Shown: piece after piece, positions 9,401-22,171 of the stretch
Layout of the letters: each line of letters begins with the position of its first letter
How positions within the stretch are numbered: position 1 is the first letter of the stretch
NCBI GenBank assembly: GCA_022393335.1
Contig: JAJEKB010020897.1
Location: 706,742-770,741 of the forward strand
Reading direction: 5' to 3'
DNA: 64,000 bases
From: Macrotrachela quadricornifera
Taxonomy: Eukaryota > Rotifera > Eurotatoria > Philodinida > Philodinidae
Program-made: the position numbers and the translations under genes
Notes under the pieces: model-generated
Told to the model about the DNA's origin: nothing
Database searches by the model: none
What the model saw: only the letters and a program-made list of their open reading frames with translations

Positions 9401-12350
9401 ATCGCCCCGTTCCGCTCGGCTCCTGTGAAATCCGAAAAAAGTTTCTATTTATAGAGTAGTTCATTTTTATTGATTTTGCTGATCTACATGTTTTTACGTA
9501 AGTTGTATAGCAAGATCGGCATGATAAAATTCTTTTAATGATAATATTGTAATCATTTTTATCGTTCATTATACGAAAACAATTCGATTCCCACATGAAG
9601 ATAGTTTAACATGAATGCCTTCGTAAACTTCTCCGATTGTATGTTTTTCTTGTTGTTTTTTCAAGAATATTTTTATATTTGCTGTATTATATTAAATACT
9701 AATCGATGAAGATTGACCTAGAAAAGTAGAATCATTAGTAATTAAATGTGAGTAACGAGAGAACTATCTGAAATGATACCCTCTATTTTGAATGATTTAC
9801 GTCATCTTCAATAGAGTATATCAGGATAGTAGAAATTCTATGATTCTTCCATCAAAAGTTATGACTCTTTTACTAAATTTTCAGTCCAATCTTAGGTATT
9901 TATGAGAAAAATCAAGATAGAAAATTAGAATATTCTACAAGTTTTAGCCAGAAATGATATCTATTTATTAAGACATGTAGCTTTTAAAAAATAGCCGACT
10001 GCTACAGATGGATCACAAAAGTCGAGTTTATTTGAAAATTGAATATCTCAAAGACTGAGGATTTTTTTCGGTTGAAACTTTGAGGATATTCTAAAGATTA
10101 TAAGACTTAACTAAAGACAAAATTCCAATTTAAAATTTTCTACTTTGATTTTTCCCATGAGTACGTAAGATTGAATAAAAATTTCAATAATACAGTCATT
10201 ATTTTGAAGGAAAGATCCATGGAAAGAACTTCTCTTGATATTCTTACTATCTTCATACATTCTATAGAATATGATAGAAATAATTCAAAATGGAGGCTGT
10301 CATCTCGCATCATTCCTTCACAAGTTTAAAAATTAGATGAAATTAAGTTTATATGTTTGCTCGTTAACACAAATCAATAATCGAAGTTCAATATTATAAG
10401 CAACAGAGAAAAAAAGAAACAAAGAAGCAATTAACTTGTTGGTAATAGGCCAGAAATAATGTATCAATAATTTTTGGTGATTCCCCGTCGTTCCCCGCAA
10501 ACATTCTCTATCTACTCAAATCTGTGTATATTTATCTCCACCCGCTCGTCGCCACGTGAGGTTCATGGGTCAAAAGGCGTAGATTGTACATTTCTGATAG
10601 TGACCGTCTTAAGGCGTATTCTCTATATTCACTTCACGTTTGATCTCTCACTGTCCATTTAGGGTATATATGAATTCTTTAGTATTGGTTTAAGAGGAGA
10701 CAAAAATCAATATAAATATATTAAAATAGACAAAGGTTTAATTCATGCATAGTGATCTACAATGCTTATGTATTAGAATTATATTAAATAAAACTGTTCA
10801 CGAACGCACTATTACAAGACAGACTACGATACTATCCAATAAAATTCTTGATCAATTGTCATAAAAGCAATTCGATGCATGGATTGTAATGGCGCTTTAG
10901 ATTTTAAAAAATGTTGATAAGTAGCATTCAGTAAATTTTTTATATCTTTTGAAGGAAGTAACTATTTATCTCGGCCTTGTGCTAATCGATGCAGGTAGAA
11001 CTAGACTATTTACTCATTATCATAATGAACTGATCATATCGTAGAACACAAACTCAATGAACGAGTACAACATCCGGAGATGTGCGCTTGTTTGCTAAGT
11101 CTGTTATTCATGGTGCAGTTAATAAAAAAAATTATCTTCATCGTAGTATTTCGCTACCTAAGTTTCTCTTTTATATGTGAAAAACTTAAAACTGCATGCT
11201 AAAATTGTTACAACTCAGAAGAATGTAGAGAGAAAAGGCTGAATATTTTATGTATGGTTTTGTATTTCTACTATACCAAAATAGTTTTATCTTAGTCCTA
11301 TTTAATTAATCGAAGATCTTTCTGTGAGTTAGTCTTAAAAAAAAATTAAAAATAAAGCATAAACGACTCCCTACGATTATGAATCGTAAATGATGCTAAT
11401 TTTATTCTCTTTTAATTTTTATAGTTATAATACTAAAAATTCTTTTTGTTTATATTTAGAGATTTAGATCACAGACAGATGAAAGCCAGTATTCACCATC
11501 TGCCTGTACAATAAACAACGATGAAAATAATTACAAATTGTCACTGACTACTCAACAAAACAATTCAACAAAGAAACCCACTTTTACTACGCAAAATTCA
11601 ATGTCGTCTACTATTGTGGATCAAAATAAAAAAGTTTTAACATATAATCGTTTTCTTGACGTAGATGAAGAACCCAAAAAAATGTTACAACCGATTGAAG
11701 GGTACCAGAAATTCCCACTTATATCTCTAGAAGAAGCCGTGAAACCTATCATTTTTCTTTGTCCTGACATAGAACGTCGTGTCTATATTGCCAAATCAAA
11801 CTGCACAAAACCAGCACATGGACTTACTTGCGATGAATCGGCCGCAATCTATCTTTATACGATGGAATGGGATCCAAGTTCAGAATGTTTGTATGCTGTG
11901 TTAAATTCAACTCTTCGTACAGAGAATAGACACAAGTTGAAACCCTGGTTTTCTTATTTAAAGCTTTTTCTTACTGCATTAGATAAAATCCCATCCGGTA
12001 GCCTATCAATTTGGCGTGGAGTCCGTGTTGATCTTCAATCTGAATACGAAGTCAATAAAATCTACACTTGGTGGGCATTCTCATCGTGTACCAAAAACTT
12101 AACAGTTTTACAATCTGACTATCTTCTTGGTAAAACAGGAAAACGAACACTATTTAATATAGAATGTGAAAATGGAAAGGAAATTAAGCTGCATTCACAT
12201 CATGCTGGAGAAGAAGAAATTCTTCTTTTACCTGCTACTCAATTTATTGTTAAAAGTATAATTAAACCTTCAACAAATGATCCTGATTTCACTATCATTC
12301 ATTTGGAAGAAGTCAAACCGAAGTTTCCATTGCTTGAGTCGCCAAATTAG
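6420..12350 (+). CDS. NAD-dependent arginine ADP-ribosyltransferase (R-S-E type)
   Basis: Proposed exons 6420-6521 and 11460-12350 (330 residues). Exon 2 is certain to be the catalytic part. IWRGVR supplies Arg220, WAFSSCT supplies the Ser of the S-T-S-like strand (Ser242), and the ExE motif is at 285-287 within GEEEILLLP: the R-S-E triad of the mono-ADP-ribosyltransferase family related to vertebrate ART1-5. The expected reaction is transfer of ADP-ribose from NAD+ to an arginine side chain. No signal peptide or membrane helix is seen, so it is probably intracellular. Exon 1 is acidic (YSSDSDDELDSTFDD) and joins in phase 0 across an unusually long 4938 bp intron with a GC donor (CAG|GCAAGT) and a TTTAG acceptor. 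If exon 1 is wrong, the first ATG of exon 2 is at 11601 (249 residues). An AATAAA lies about 80 bp after the stop. Confidence 0.8.
6775..7625. repeat. Degenerate repeat block with inverted ends
   Basis: Inside the long ADP-ribosyltransferase intron. About 6775-6960 holds four to five imperfect units of 35-45 bp built around TCCTCA and a TATAGGG(T)GCCCTT-like core. About 7510-7625 holds two to three units of the same motif on the opposite strand. Between them (about 7060-7240) are further degenerate units around CACAAACGACCAT and its complement. The layout suggests a decayed element with inverted terminal minisatellites; no transposase is seen and the borders are approximate. Confidence 0.45.
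8535..9039. mobile_element. hAT-type foldback MITE
   Basis: A 505 bp element in the ADP-ribosyltransferase intron with an 8 bp duplication CTATAAGA (8527-8534 and 9040-9047). The inverted ends are CATGGGGGAAAAAGCGG and, from the other side, CAAGGGGGAAAAAGCGG. The two halves are largely inverted copies of each other: arrays of GGATTTTT units, then a segment with TTTCAGCTCGAAATTCC and its complement. It has no coding capacity. Confidence 0.85.
9770..10310. repeat. Diverged foldback repeat
   Basis: The left arm (about 9783-9925) and right arm (about 10135-10310) are inverted copies with scattered mismatches. For example CCTCTATTTTGAATGATT on the left pairs with AATAATTCAAAATGGAGG on the right, and the ATCTTAGGTATTTATGAG segment pairs with its complement near 10155. 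Probably an old non-autonomous DNA transposon; no target duplication could be assigned. Confidence 0.5.
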
Positions 12351-13787
12351 CTTGCTTTCAAAACAATCGTCTGTGTTAAAAATAGTTCCATTTCAACATT
12401 TGTTTACCGTTCTGTATTTTTTCTTTTTATTGAATAAAAAAGTTTCTTAGAACAGCCTCTTTAGGGCTGAAGTATAGAACTCACAGGTCTTCTTTAGCGC
12501 TGTTACACTAATATAAAACATCGAAAGTGATATACTTCTAACAAATGATGGTTGTTCTTATATGATGAAAAATTACCAATTAACCATCCGATTTTACTTA
12601 TTTCTGTATTTCGTATATATTTATTTTGCTTAAATTTATCTTCCAAATAATGAAAAAAATTAATATTAATCCATTTTTTTTATAATGAATTATCCAACGT
12701 TTTACCATTAGGTTTTTTTCTCAATGAAATTTAATGTATGATAACTTAAAAATAAAATGCACTGAATTTTGTGGTACAACCACACATAGGAAGTCTCATG
12801 AAAGAAATGTTAACGAAATTAATATTTCTTAAGTACAATTTTGATCTTCTACACAAGATATCTTTCATTTATTATTCAATTGTTTTCAACTATATCGGTT
12901 TTTCATATTTGCTGTAAGAGTCGGAGCCGGGAAAGATCGGAACTGCCCAGCTTTGCTTGTAAATAAAATCACGGAGAAGCTGCGTGTTCTATTCTCTACT
13001 TCTTCGCGAATGTAGGGTATAGAGTAAGCACTAAGCACGATTATTATGAAAATTAAAATGTGGCTCCTCATCAGAGACAATACGCAAAACAGAACACAAT
13101 GATCTCGACAGCATCTTTCATCATCGGTTTGGCCTTTCTAACTTGAAATATGTGAATAATAATTGGTGATGATATCCATCTTTGAATATCTAATACTAGA
13201 TGTTGAGAAGTCATTGTCATTCGAATTATATCTCGTTGAAGTAACTTTATCATGGAATCATTTTCAATTCTATTTTGAGGATCGAATAGACTGTAAAAAA
13301 ATAAGTCTGTGTGTTTGCACTCAGCAATGTACTGCAGTTTGTCACACATTTCTAATGTGTTGTCTTTTTTTTCTCAAATACGATAAGCATAAATAAAGAA
13401 TGTGAAAGTAATAGGATGTTCTAATGGTAATACGTGAATTGAGTGGCTGAATATTTATCTTTTCAGTAAAGAAAAAGAAAAAAGAAAAAAGCAAAATGCG
13501 ACTTTTCGTTTTGTGTTTATCTAACAGCATTTCGAAGCTCGTGATAATGACTTACAGTAAAGGCGCAATTCATGATTGTGATAAGGACGAAGAGAATAGT
13601 ATGTAAAACTTCTCAAGCTCTCCCACACCCCACCCCTCACCTTCATCTCTCTTATATTCCAATTTGGATATATTTCCTTATTAGTAATTTTAACATTAAT
13701 ACATCGTATAATCTTGTGTTTTCTTTTGTTCAAAATATATACTCGTAAAATTTATATTATTTAGATTATTCGTGAATAACTTCAACA
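12351..13787. other. Intergenic, mostly without features
   Basis: Between the ADP-ribosyltransferase and the lipase. The only item of note is the possible small secreted peptide on the minus strand listed separately. A pyrimidine-rich stretch (about 13620-13650) precedes the lipase. Confidence 0.5.
12886..13071 (-). CDS. Possible small secreted peptide (weak)
   Basis: A 61-residue frame from the ATG at 13071. It starts with a textbook signal-peptide shape: MRSH, then the hydrophobic core ILIFIIIVLSAYS, then polar sequence rich in Arg, Ser and Phe with one dibasic-free Gly-Gln-Phe-Arg-Ser stretch. No family is recognised. It could be a chance frame or one exon of a larger gene; the only support is the signal-peptide-like start. 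Confidence 0.25.
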   Translation of the reverse strand: MRSHILIFIIIVLSAYSIPYIREEVENRTRSFSVILFTSKAGQFRSFPAPTLTANMKNRYS

Positions 13788-15740
13788 ATGTTTATTGGTT
13801 TATTTATCGTATGTACAATATTTTACATTGTTTATGAAAAAAAATTAGTTGTTATATTACCTCAAATAATATTTGAATGGTTTGGTTATACAATTACAAC
13901 AACACATTCATTATATGTAACAATTGGTATAATATCATTATTTTGTTTTTTATTAGGAACACGTCGTGTATTTAAATGGCCAATATTTTTATTTTTTATT
14001 TCATTTGTACTTGCTGAATTAATTCTTTATATATTATTACGATATTTTATTCGTTTATTAGAATCAATATTTATTCAACCATCAGCATTAACTAATGCTG
14101 AAAATTATGAAGAATGGTATGAATATGCTCTTAAAACAGATAAATTAGATGGAAAAGATATATGGAAAACAAATTCAGAATCAAAATATTATAATGAAGA
14201 TTTAATTCGAAGATTTATTAATGAATTAAAAAGTTCTCGAGAATCGAATGATATTGAAAAACTTACTAAAATATTACAAACATGTATTCAAAAAAGTATG
14301 AATGGAATTCTTAATGAACAATTATATTCTAAAACATTAGTTGGAACAAAATATCTTATAGAAGAATATATTGAAGAAATTATAATTAGTTTAAAATATA
14401 TAACAGAAAAAGTTCAAACAAATAAAGTTTGTAAAACACATGGTTTATCATCATCATCAATTGATTATTCTATAACAACTGTAGAAGCTGATGAAATGTA
14501 TAATAGTGTTACAACAAATGAATCTAATGAACTTTCATCATTATTATCAAATTCGAATTTAACACAACAATTTAATAATAATTTAACAATAAATAATTCT
14601 TCTACAGAATTTGTTTTACAATCTTTAAAAGCTATGAAATCTCATTATGGTTCAACAGCATTATGTTTATCTGGTGGTGGTGGATTAGGTCATTATCATT
14701 GGGGTGTTATACAAGCATTATTATCTTCTGGTTATTTACCTAAAGTAATAAGTGGTACAAGTAGTGGAGCTGTTGTAGCAGCTGTTGTTTGTACACGATC
14801 AGATGATGAATTACGAATAACATTACAAGCTGAAAATCTTTTACCTCATTTAGATTGTTTTGATGCTCCTTGGATGGAACGATTAAAACGTTATTTTAAA
14901 TATCGAGTTATGTTTGATAAAGATGTTTGGTTAAAAAAATTACAATGGTTTGCTGGTGCAGATAATTCCGAAAACTTTGGTTTAACATTTAAAGAAGCAT
15001 ATGATAAAACAGGTCGAATATTAAATATAACTGCAACAAGTGAACGAAAACATTCTCCACCACTTTGTCTTAATTATCGATCAACACCAAATGTAACAAT
15101 TGCATCAGCTGTATTAGCATCAGCAGCTGTACCTGGTTTAATTAATCCAGTTCATTTAATTGAAAAAATTATTAATAAATATGGTCAAATAACATATCGT
15201 CCATTTCATGATGAACAAATTAAATTTCGTGATGGAAGTTTTGAAAATGATATACCATTAAATACATTATCAGAAGCATTTGGATGTAATTATTTTTTAG
15301 TAAGTCAAACAAATCCACATATAATACCATTTTTTTTTAATGCACGTGGACAAGGTGGATTACCATCAGGTTGGCGTTTACGTGGAGGTGGATATCGTGG
15401 TGGGTTTTTATTAGCATTTATTGAATTACTTTTAAAAGAAGATATGAAAAAAAATTTACGAGTTTTAGGTATATTAGATTTATTACCAGCTGTTTTTGAA
15501 CAAGATTGGTCATTTTTATTTTTACAAGAATTTCAAGGACAAATAACTATGGTACCACGTGCAAGATTAATTGATTATTTTCGATTAATTAGTGATATTA
15601 AAGATATTAATATTGTTTTACATTATCTTCAAGAAGGAAAATTAACTGCATGGAGAAAATTTAGTATGATTAAAAATCGAGAAAAAATTCGATTAACATT
15701 AGAAGATTGTATACAAAAATTGGAAAATAAAATTGAATAA
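13788..15740 (+). CDS. Patatin-like triacylglycerol lipase (Tgl/Sdp1 type)
   Basis: An intronless 650-residue frame. The N-terminus has two to three hydrophobic segments within about residues 1-85, which would anchor it in membrane or on lipid droplets. A charged, Ser/Asn-rich region follows. The patatin core starts near 285: oxyanion-hole glycines SGGGGLG (Gly296-299, Gly301), nucleophile Ser325 in GTSSG, and Asp482 in DGS, which together form the Ser-Asp dyad. The combination of an N-terminal helical region with WxxxA...D-type sequence and this core matches the storage-triglyceride lipases known from yeast (Tgl3/4/5) and plants (SDP1). Expected role: release of fatty acids from triacylglycerol or lysophospholipid. 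The start ATG lies in a CAACAATG context. Codons are extremely AT-rich. Absence of introns, while neighbours have them, is compatible with horizontal origin but does not prove it. Confidence 0.88.
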   Translation: MFIGLFIVCTIFYIVYEKKLVVILPQIIFEWFGYTITTTHSLYVTIGIISLFCFLLGTRRVFKWPIFLFFISFVLAELILYILLRYFIRLLESIFIQPSALTNAENYEEWYEYALKTDKLDGKDIWKTNSESKYYNEDLIRRFINELKSSRESNDIEKLTKILQTCIQKSMNGILNEQLYSKTLVGTKYLIEEYIEEIIISLKYITEKVQTNKVCKTHGLSSSSIDYSITTVEADEMYNSVTTNESNELSSLLSNSNLTQQFNNNLTINNSSTEFVLQSLKAMKSHYGSTALCLSGGGGLGHYHWGVIQALLSSGYLPKVISGTSSGAVVAAVVCTRSDDELRITLQAENLLPHLDCFDAPWMERLKRYFKYRVMFDKDVWLKKLQWFAGADNSENFGLTFKEAYDKTGRILNITATSERKHSPPLCLNYRSTPNVTIASAVLASAAVPGLINPVHLIEKIINKYGQITYRPFHDEQIKFRDGSFENDIPLNTLSEAFGCNYFLVSQTNPHIIPFFFNARGQGGLPSGWRLRGGGYRGGFLLAFIELLLKEDMKKNLRVLGILDLLPAVFEQDWSFLFLQEFQGQITMVPRARLIDYFRLISDIKDINIVLHYLQEGKLTAWRKFSMIKNREKIRLTLEDCIQKLENKIE

Positions 15741-18700
15741 ACATTATTACATTATTTATATTTTTATATTATATTAATAAGAGTGTAAATATTCTCATAT
15801 ATTTGATAATGATTAAAGTTTTCTTTTTTTTTTCTCAAAAAATGTCTTTATAAAAGTTGTTAATCTATTATTTGTGCTGTTATTTTTTTGCGAAATTTTA
15901 ACAAATTAAAAAAAGAAATTAAAGATTTATAATTCTTATATACAGTTCAGCTCAAAAGTTTTATGCCATTGTTTGCAATTTTTTATGGGATAGATCAAAA
16001 GATTATCATAGAACTGATCAAATATTCATAACTGATTTTACCCGGAGATTGTAACAGATTTATTCTGATTCTAGCCATAGTTTTTCGTAGGATAAAAATT
16101 GTCTTTGACTGTACTCTGTAGGAATACTGTGCTTGAAAGTACGAATGTTCAAATGATCCAATTAAAAATGTCAATAATCAGAAAATACTTTAATTAACAT
16201 GCTTGCAAAAATTTTCTGAATGAAAAATATGTGATTCCTATACTAGGATTACTACTTTTATGAGAAAGAAGCTCATAGATGTGGTCATTATTTTCCTCTT
16301 TATCTTCTCTATAAAAAAACTTCTATCACTATGATTCGAAATTACCAGAAAGACTGTGTAAATGGTTATAAAACATTCACATAATATGATTTAAGAAAGA
16401 GCGATAAATATTTATTTACTAGATTTGCGTTGATTTTTTTTCTCTATTCTTTAATTCCTTTTGATAACGAGATTAATATTAATTCTTTTATATTTAATTT
16501 GTTTTTTATCTATCTTTTAATTCCTTTCGATAACGAAAGTAGTATCAACTCGTGTATATATAGGTATTTTTTTTTCGATTATACTTCATCTTTAAAATAG
16601 AGCGATTGACATCTTGTTTTTATGAGTTTATCAATTTTCATAAATTTTTGAAATAAAATATAATAATCTGTTTTGATTAGCTATTTTTGTTCTATGTTTG
16701 AATAGTGACATACTGAAATATATTCCAGAGAGAGAAGAGAACTATTCAGAATATTTACTCTCATCTTTTTACTCGACCAGTTTTTATCATTTTATTGAAT
16801 TTCTAGCATGTAAAGTATATTACATATGATACGAGCCGACAAAACATACGCTCAATAATGTATTAATTTCAAAATATGTTGTAGCTATTATCTTCTGAAA
16901 TTTAAATAATAAAAGTGACAAATGTAAGTGAAATTGACATCTTAATTTTTAACAATAAAACAGTACATAGATAGGAATATATTTATTGATCTATCCGTGT
17001 ATGTTTCTAAAACTTTATTGTTGTCTTCTGATTTCTAAGAACATCATTTAACTTCGAACGTATTTACACAACATCTACATTATGATCATAATGGACCTAG
17101 TACTCTCATCTTCTCATTGGATGTTGTCTCTGCTTTCGACGAATCTCTTCAGAAAATGAATAAATTCTAGAGAATCGGTGTGACTATCCTTTGGTTTATC
17201 TACACCTATGGTTAAGTTGTTGGTAATTCATGTGACAATATTATCGAAAGCCATTATGTCTTGCAGTAGCTGCTGGAAAGAAAATTTATTCTCTTTTCGA
17301 TTACGTCTGATGCTTTGGCCAAAAACTGGTTTTTTAGTTTCAAGAAACATCTATATTAAAATGTTGCTATAAAATCGTATATCAACTAATTTCATCTCAA
17401 AGGTTTCATTTATTTTGAATAATAATCGTTATATTCTTTCTCATTGTCATTCGTCAACGATAATCTTGAAACCTCGACTTGAACAAGTAAAATAAGTTCT
17501 ACTTTACTACTTCGGTGATATTTATACTGTTAAAAACTAGATGGTAGTATATAATAAATGAACCTCACAGTATTTTTTTATTTGATCCTTAGAGTTAATT
17601 GGTTTTTCAAAAGATGTGCCGTCTAAAAAAGTAGCTAACTTTCAAAACTAACGGATATTTTCATAATAATAATGTATATACAATTCCCTCTTTGACTAAC
17701 ACAGAACTCTTTTTTGAAAACATTCTCAGTTAGTATTCTTTCTAGATCTGTAATCAAAATATCTAATTTAATATATTTATATGATTCCTATCAAATTTTC
17801 CAATGTGTACCTAGGGGTCTTTTCTTGTCAGGCATAAAGAAGAATATAAGTTCAACTACCGTTGTAAGAAGTCTCGAAAAGAATGTTTCACATTCAATTT
17901 TAATATTTTTAGATGTCTTTTCGCAATCATTTGCTTGTAAAAAGATTGAGATACTTATTAGTTAATTGTGATGTTTGTAGAGTATGAGTGTGCATCTGTT
18001 CTATAATCATCAAATGAGCTGAAAACTTCAGAGAGGCTAAAAGAAAACATTTCAGAGCTGACTATGATAGGTAAATATACCATGAATATTCGGAAATACT
18101 TAAAGACGAACCCAAACTTGATCGATCTTTAGGGTACTTTGAAAATCATTCATAGACTTCAACAAATACTTTGGCGGGATGATCTATGTTTCGTATCAGC
18201 CTTTTCGAACATCTGACTATATGTCCGAGTGTTCGTAAATGAATTTTATTTTTAAAGATGTATTGCGAATGTTTGTAATGAATTATGTACAGGAGATTGT
18301 TAAGGAAGAAGCAGGAGAAATCCGACGGATTGATTAGGTGTTCCAAATAAGATACTTCTTGTTGTGTCTGATGAAGCTTTGAAGATCGTAGCGTACAAGA
18401 TTGAATAACATCAGAAGGTATGAATTGACATTGACAGAATGTTCGAGAAAGAATTTACCCAGAAGATTATTATAAACATCAAAACTTTTCTTTCGATATT
18501 TTAGGAACAAGAATGATTAGAAGACTAGCATATTACTTCACATTCTCCCCCACAATTAGTAAAATTTAATCTATACGAAACGTAATTTTTTCCTTGGACA
18601 TACATTTAAATACTCAATGCTATTTGATTTCGTTGATTAGTATCCGAATTCAGGCCACAACCATGAACCGACCCACGTCTTAGATAAAAAGCTAGAGTTT

Positions 18701-19033
18701 GCGTTTGATGTATGATGAACTTCAATATATTTCTCTCTATATGCAATCATCACACTGTTTCATTTCTTTATTATATATTTTGTTACTACTTCGCAGGAAA
18801 TATTCAATAGATGAATACTTTGTTATCATAACATTGTTACCAATAAATTCCTGTTATTTTAGATAAAACATTTTGTTTTTATTGATACTTACCTTCAAAA
18901 TAAAACCATTAATCATCTTTCTAAATATCTTTGTGTGAATAATATCAGTTGTTTTTCTATGTAAGTGAAACAAAAAAACAAAAAGTAAAAAGTTAGAAAG
19001 AAAGCTTTTTACATTCTGTTTTATTTAGTTTAC
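15741..19033. other. Intergenic, no gene recognised
   Basis: About 3.3 kb of AT-rich sequence. A short imperfect tandem duplication around TTTAATTCCTTTCGATAACG occurs at about 16449-16483 and 16517-16552. The few frames of 60-85 codons (for example near 17714 plus and 18146 minus) have no recognisable features. Confidence 0.5.
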
Positions 19034-22000
19034 ATGGAAAAAAAAACTAGAAACGGTAAAAGAATGCCCAGTCGAAAGCAAGGAATAAAACGAAATATCA
19101 ATAAAAGAGTATGTCATTTAAATTTTTATTGAAAAGAAATATTTATTCTCTTTAATTATAATAGCCTAAAATAGTGACGGTAAATATGAATGAATTATCG
19201 ATTATTCCATCAGCAAAAGCGTATGTGCACTTCTTCATGTAATACTCCAAAAAAACTTCTACTTTTAGACGTAATAACATTCGGACAAAAACACGGCTCG
19301 TCATAATTTTTTCTGTTATCACTGCTGCTATTGTTATCACAACCGCTATTGTATTGCCGATTATTTTGACGAGTAATAAAGATATAGTGACAGAAACGAC
19401 TGTGACAGTTACAACCACTTCAAAAATAATTCTATCAACAAATTCAACTTCTACAAGATCAACACCAACAGCTTCGACTTCAAAAATCACAACAGAAACA
19501 ACTACACCAACAAATTCAATTTCTACAAGATTAACAACACAAACGTCGGCGTCAACAAGCACGACAGAGACAACTACTTCAAGAGTTTCTACGTCAACGA
19601 CAAAGTTAACTATTGAAGCAACGTTCAAAGCAACCTCAGAAACAAGCTTCAGAGAAACTATAGAAACAACTTTCAGGAAAACTACGGAAGCGATCTCTGC
19701 GTCAATTACAGAGGTAAACTCCACAACAGCCGAAGAGTCTACTACAGAAGTAACCTTCGCAGTAACTACAGAGCCGATCTCCACGTCAGTCACAGAATTA
19801 ACCACACAAAGCGGTAAAGTAAATGTTTTAACTAAGAACAAACTTTTCATGTTTCTTGGATTTCCATAATCATCTTTCTTACAATGAAAATGTTTGTATT
19901 GTAAATTAATAAGATAAGATATATTCAGTTCAAATTGAAGATCTCATTATGAAACTAACTATTTCAAAATATGAATTGTTCTTGACATGTATGAATGAAG
20001 TTATTTCTAATGTAAGTCGACAAGCTCTATTCAACCATTAGGAAAAGATAAAAATAAACTCTATTGAAATTTCGAATCCTTGATGCCTTGACATATATTG
20101 TAAATATATTGTAAATATATTAAAATTTGAATAACTTCGTTCAGATGCGTCAACACTAACTCATATTTTGCAAGGTTTATTTTGATGCCGAGACCTTTCT
20201 TTGAACTTGCATATATCTAATCATATTAACTTACGACATCAACATCTTCATTAACAGAAAAGAATATTCACGTAACTTCTTATTTAATCATTGAATGTAC
20301 ATATGTCCTAACTGCCTTCGCATGATAGGTTGTAATAAAAGAAACATACCACGAAACCATTCCTAATTAAGACATTATATTTTAGTATTTCAAAAGCGTT
20401 GGAACACAAATGGATCGACTGTGGCTGGTACAGGTATACGCGGTGCTGGTTCCAATCAGTTAGCCAGACCATATGGCATCAAAATTGATGCTACCGATAC
20501 ACTCTATATTGCTGATACAGCCAATAATCGAGTACAAAAATGGCTAATAGACGCAACAGATGGTATAACAATTGCAGGTCAAGCTAATGGAGTAGCTGGC
20601 GCCGGTGCAAACCATTTCAATCGTACAGGAAGTCTCGTTGTCGATTTAAATGGTAATGTTTATGTAACTGATTCATGGAATCATAGAGTTCAATTTTGGG
20701 CAAATGGATCAACTACAGGCATGTCAATTACTGGAACAGGTAAAACAGTTTGACCTTGAATGATACATAGTGCATATGTATCATATGGAAATCTATCATA
20801 ATTCACTTTTTCTAATAAGAAATAGGTTTTGTTTCTCATCTACTATGCACCATGCATTATATTTTAATATAAAAGTCGTAAAAAGTTGAATTAAATACTG
20901 TCAATAGCCAAGAAAAAAATCAGCTGAAGAGATGGTACCATATACTAAAGGGAAAATCGATTATCTAAGATGTATTTTTCATTAACCCATACAATTGTTA
21001 ATTGTCTAAAATTTTCATGAAAGAATTAGAGAACATAAATATATCAGGAAAATCCCGAAATGAGAGAAGAAAAACAGAAATAGGTCAATCACAATATTGT
21101 TTGATCATTTTTTCAACTTTGTGATTAAAACTTAAGTTTTCTTTTGAATATCATTTATGAACATCTGTAGAACTGGTACCAGCTCTGAATTTTAGGAATT
21201 GGACCTAGCAAATAAAATGGCATAAGCTCTAGTATTGTGATGAAACGATATAAATGTGCTTTATATAATGAAATCCCGAAAAATGGAAAAAAACAAAATG
21301 CTCACTAGTGATATTTTGCACTTTTGAGCATTTGTTTCTTCAGTATTCTCTCACTAAATATTGCATTACACGATCCGTTAAGTTTAACTTTTTTATACTT
21401 AATCAAGTGAATCAGTTCTGTTGATAAAGAAAGAACACTAATGCTAGTGATATTGTTATGTTAATTGAAAAATCTGTATGCTTTTCATTGTGTTGCAAAT
21501 ATAAAAACTGATTTGTAATGTAATATTTAAATAAAAATTGCATTGATCAATATTCATGAAGATTGTATATAAATGTCTTTGTAGGTGGCTTGGGACCTGG
21601 AAACAATCAGTTTTGGGATCCGTATGGTATTGCAATTGATCCAAACTCTGATACACTTTATATAAGTGATTATAGTAATCATCGAGTGATGGAATACTTG
21701 CCAGGTGCAACGACTGGCACTGTAGTAGCAGGTGGTAATGGAGAAGGAATGAATAGTTCTCAATTGAGTCAACCATTTGGTCTTTACTTTGATTCGACAT
21801 CGAATAGTCTTGTAATTGCAAATAGTGGAGCTAATAATATTGTTCGTTGGATAATCGGACAAAGCAATTGGACACTTCTTGCTGGTGATATTGATGGGAG
21901 TAGTGGTAGTTCTGCAACATTATTATCTAGTCCTAGGGGTGTGACATTTGACTCTCTAGGTAATATGTATGTTGCAGATACAAACAATCATCGTATCCAA

Positions 22001-22171
22001 CTTTTTTTACCTGGTCAAACAGATGGTGTAACAATTGCTGGTGTTACTGGTTTACCCAATGCTACAACGAATACATTGGAGGGTCCCTATGCGGTTACAT
22101 TCGATAGTCAAGATAATATGTACGTAGCTGATACAGAAAATCATCGAATACAAAAGTTTTTTCGCTATTAA
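19034..22171 (+). CDS. Type II membrane protein: Thr-rich stalk plus six NHL repeats
   Basis: Five-exon model: 19034-19108, 19165-19220, 19269-19813, 20386-20739, 21585-22171. Every junction keeps phase and has GT..AG ends; total 538 residues. Residues 1-53 are basic and cytoplasmic. One membrane helix follows (about 54-77, LVIIFSVITAAIVITT core), then a Thr/Ser/Glu-rich stalk to about residue 225. Six NHL units follow, each with the pattern P-x-G-[VI]-x-[VIF]-D...[LM]YV-[AS]D...N-[HN]-R-[VI] (for example ARPYGIKIDA...LYIADTANNRVQ and SSPRGVTFDS...MYVADTNNHRIQ), enough for one beta-propeller. Unit 4 is the most diverged (LVIANSGANNIVRW). The propeller would be extracellular, probably a binding surface; the partner is unknown. 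A small extra exon in the 572 bp intron 19814-20385 cannot be excluded. Confidence 0.82.

Noticed and set aside
19152..19850. Val-rich minus-strand frame of 232 codons
   Set aside because: Antisense shadow of the Thr-rich stalk; ACN repeats read backwards give Val.
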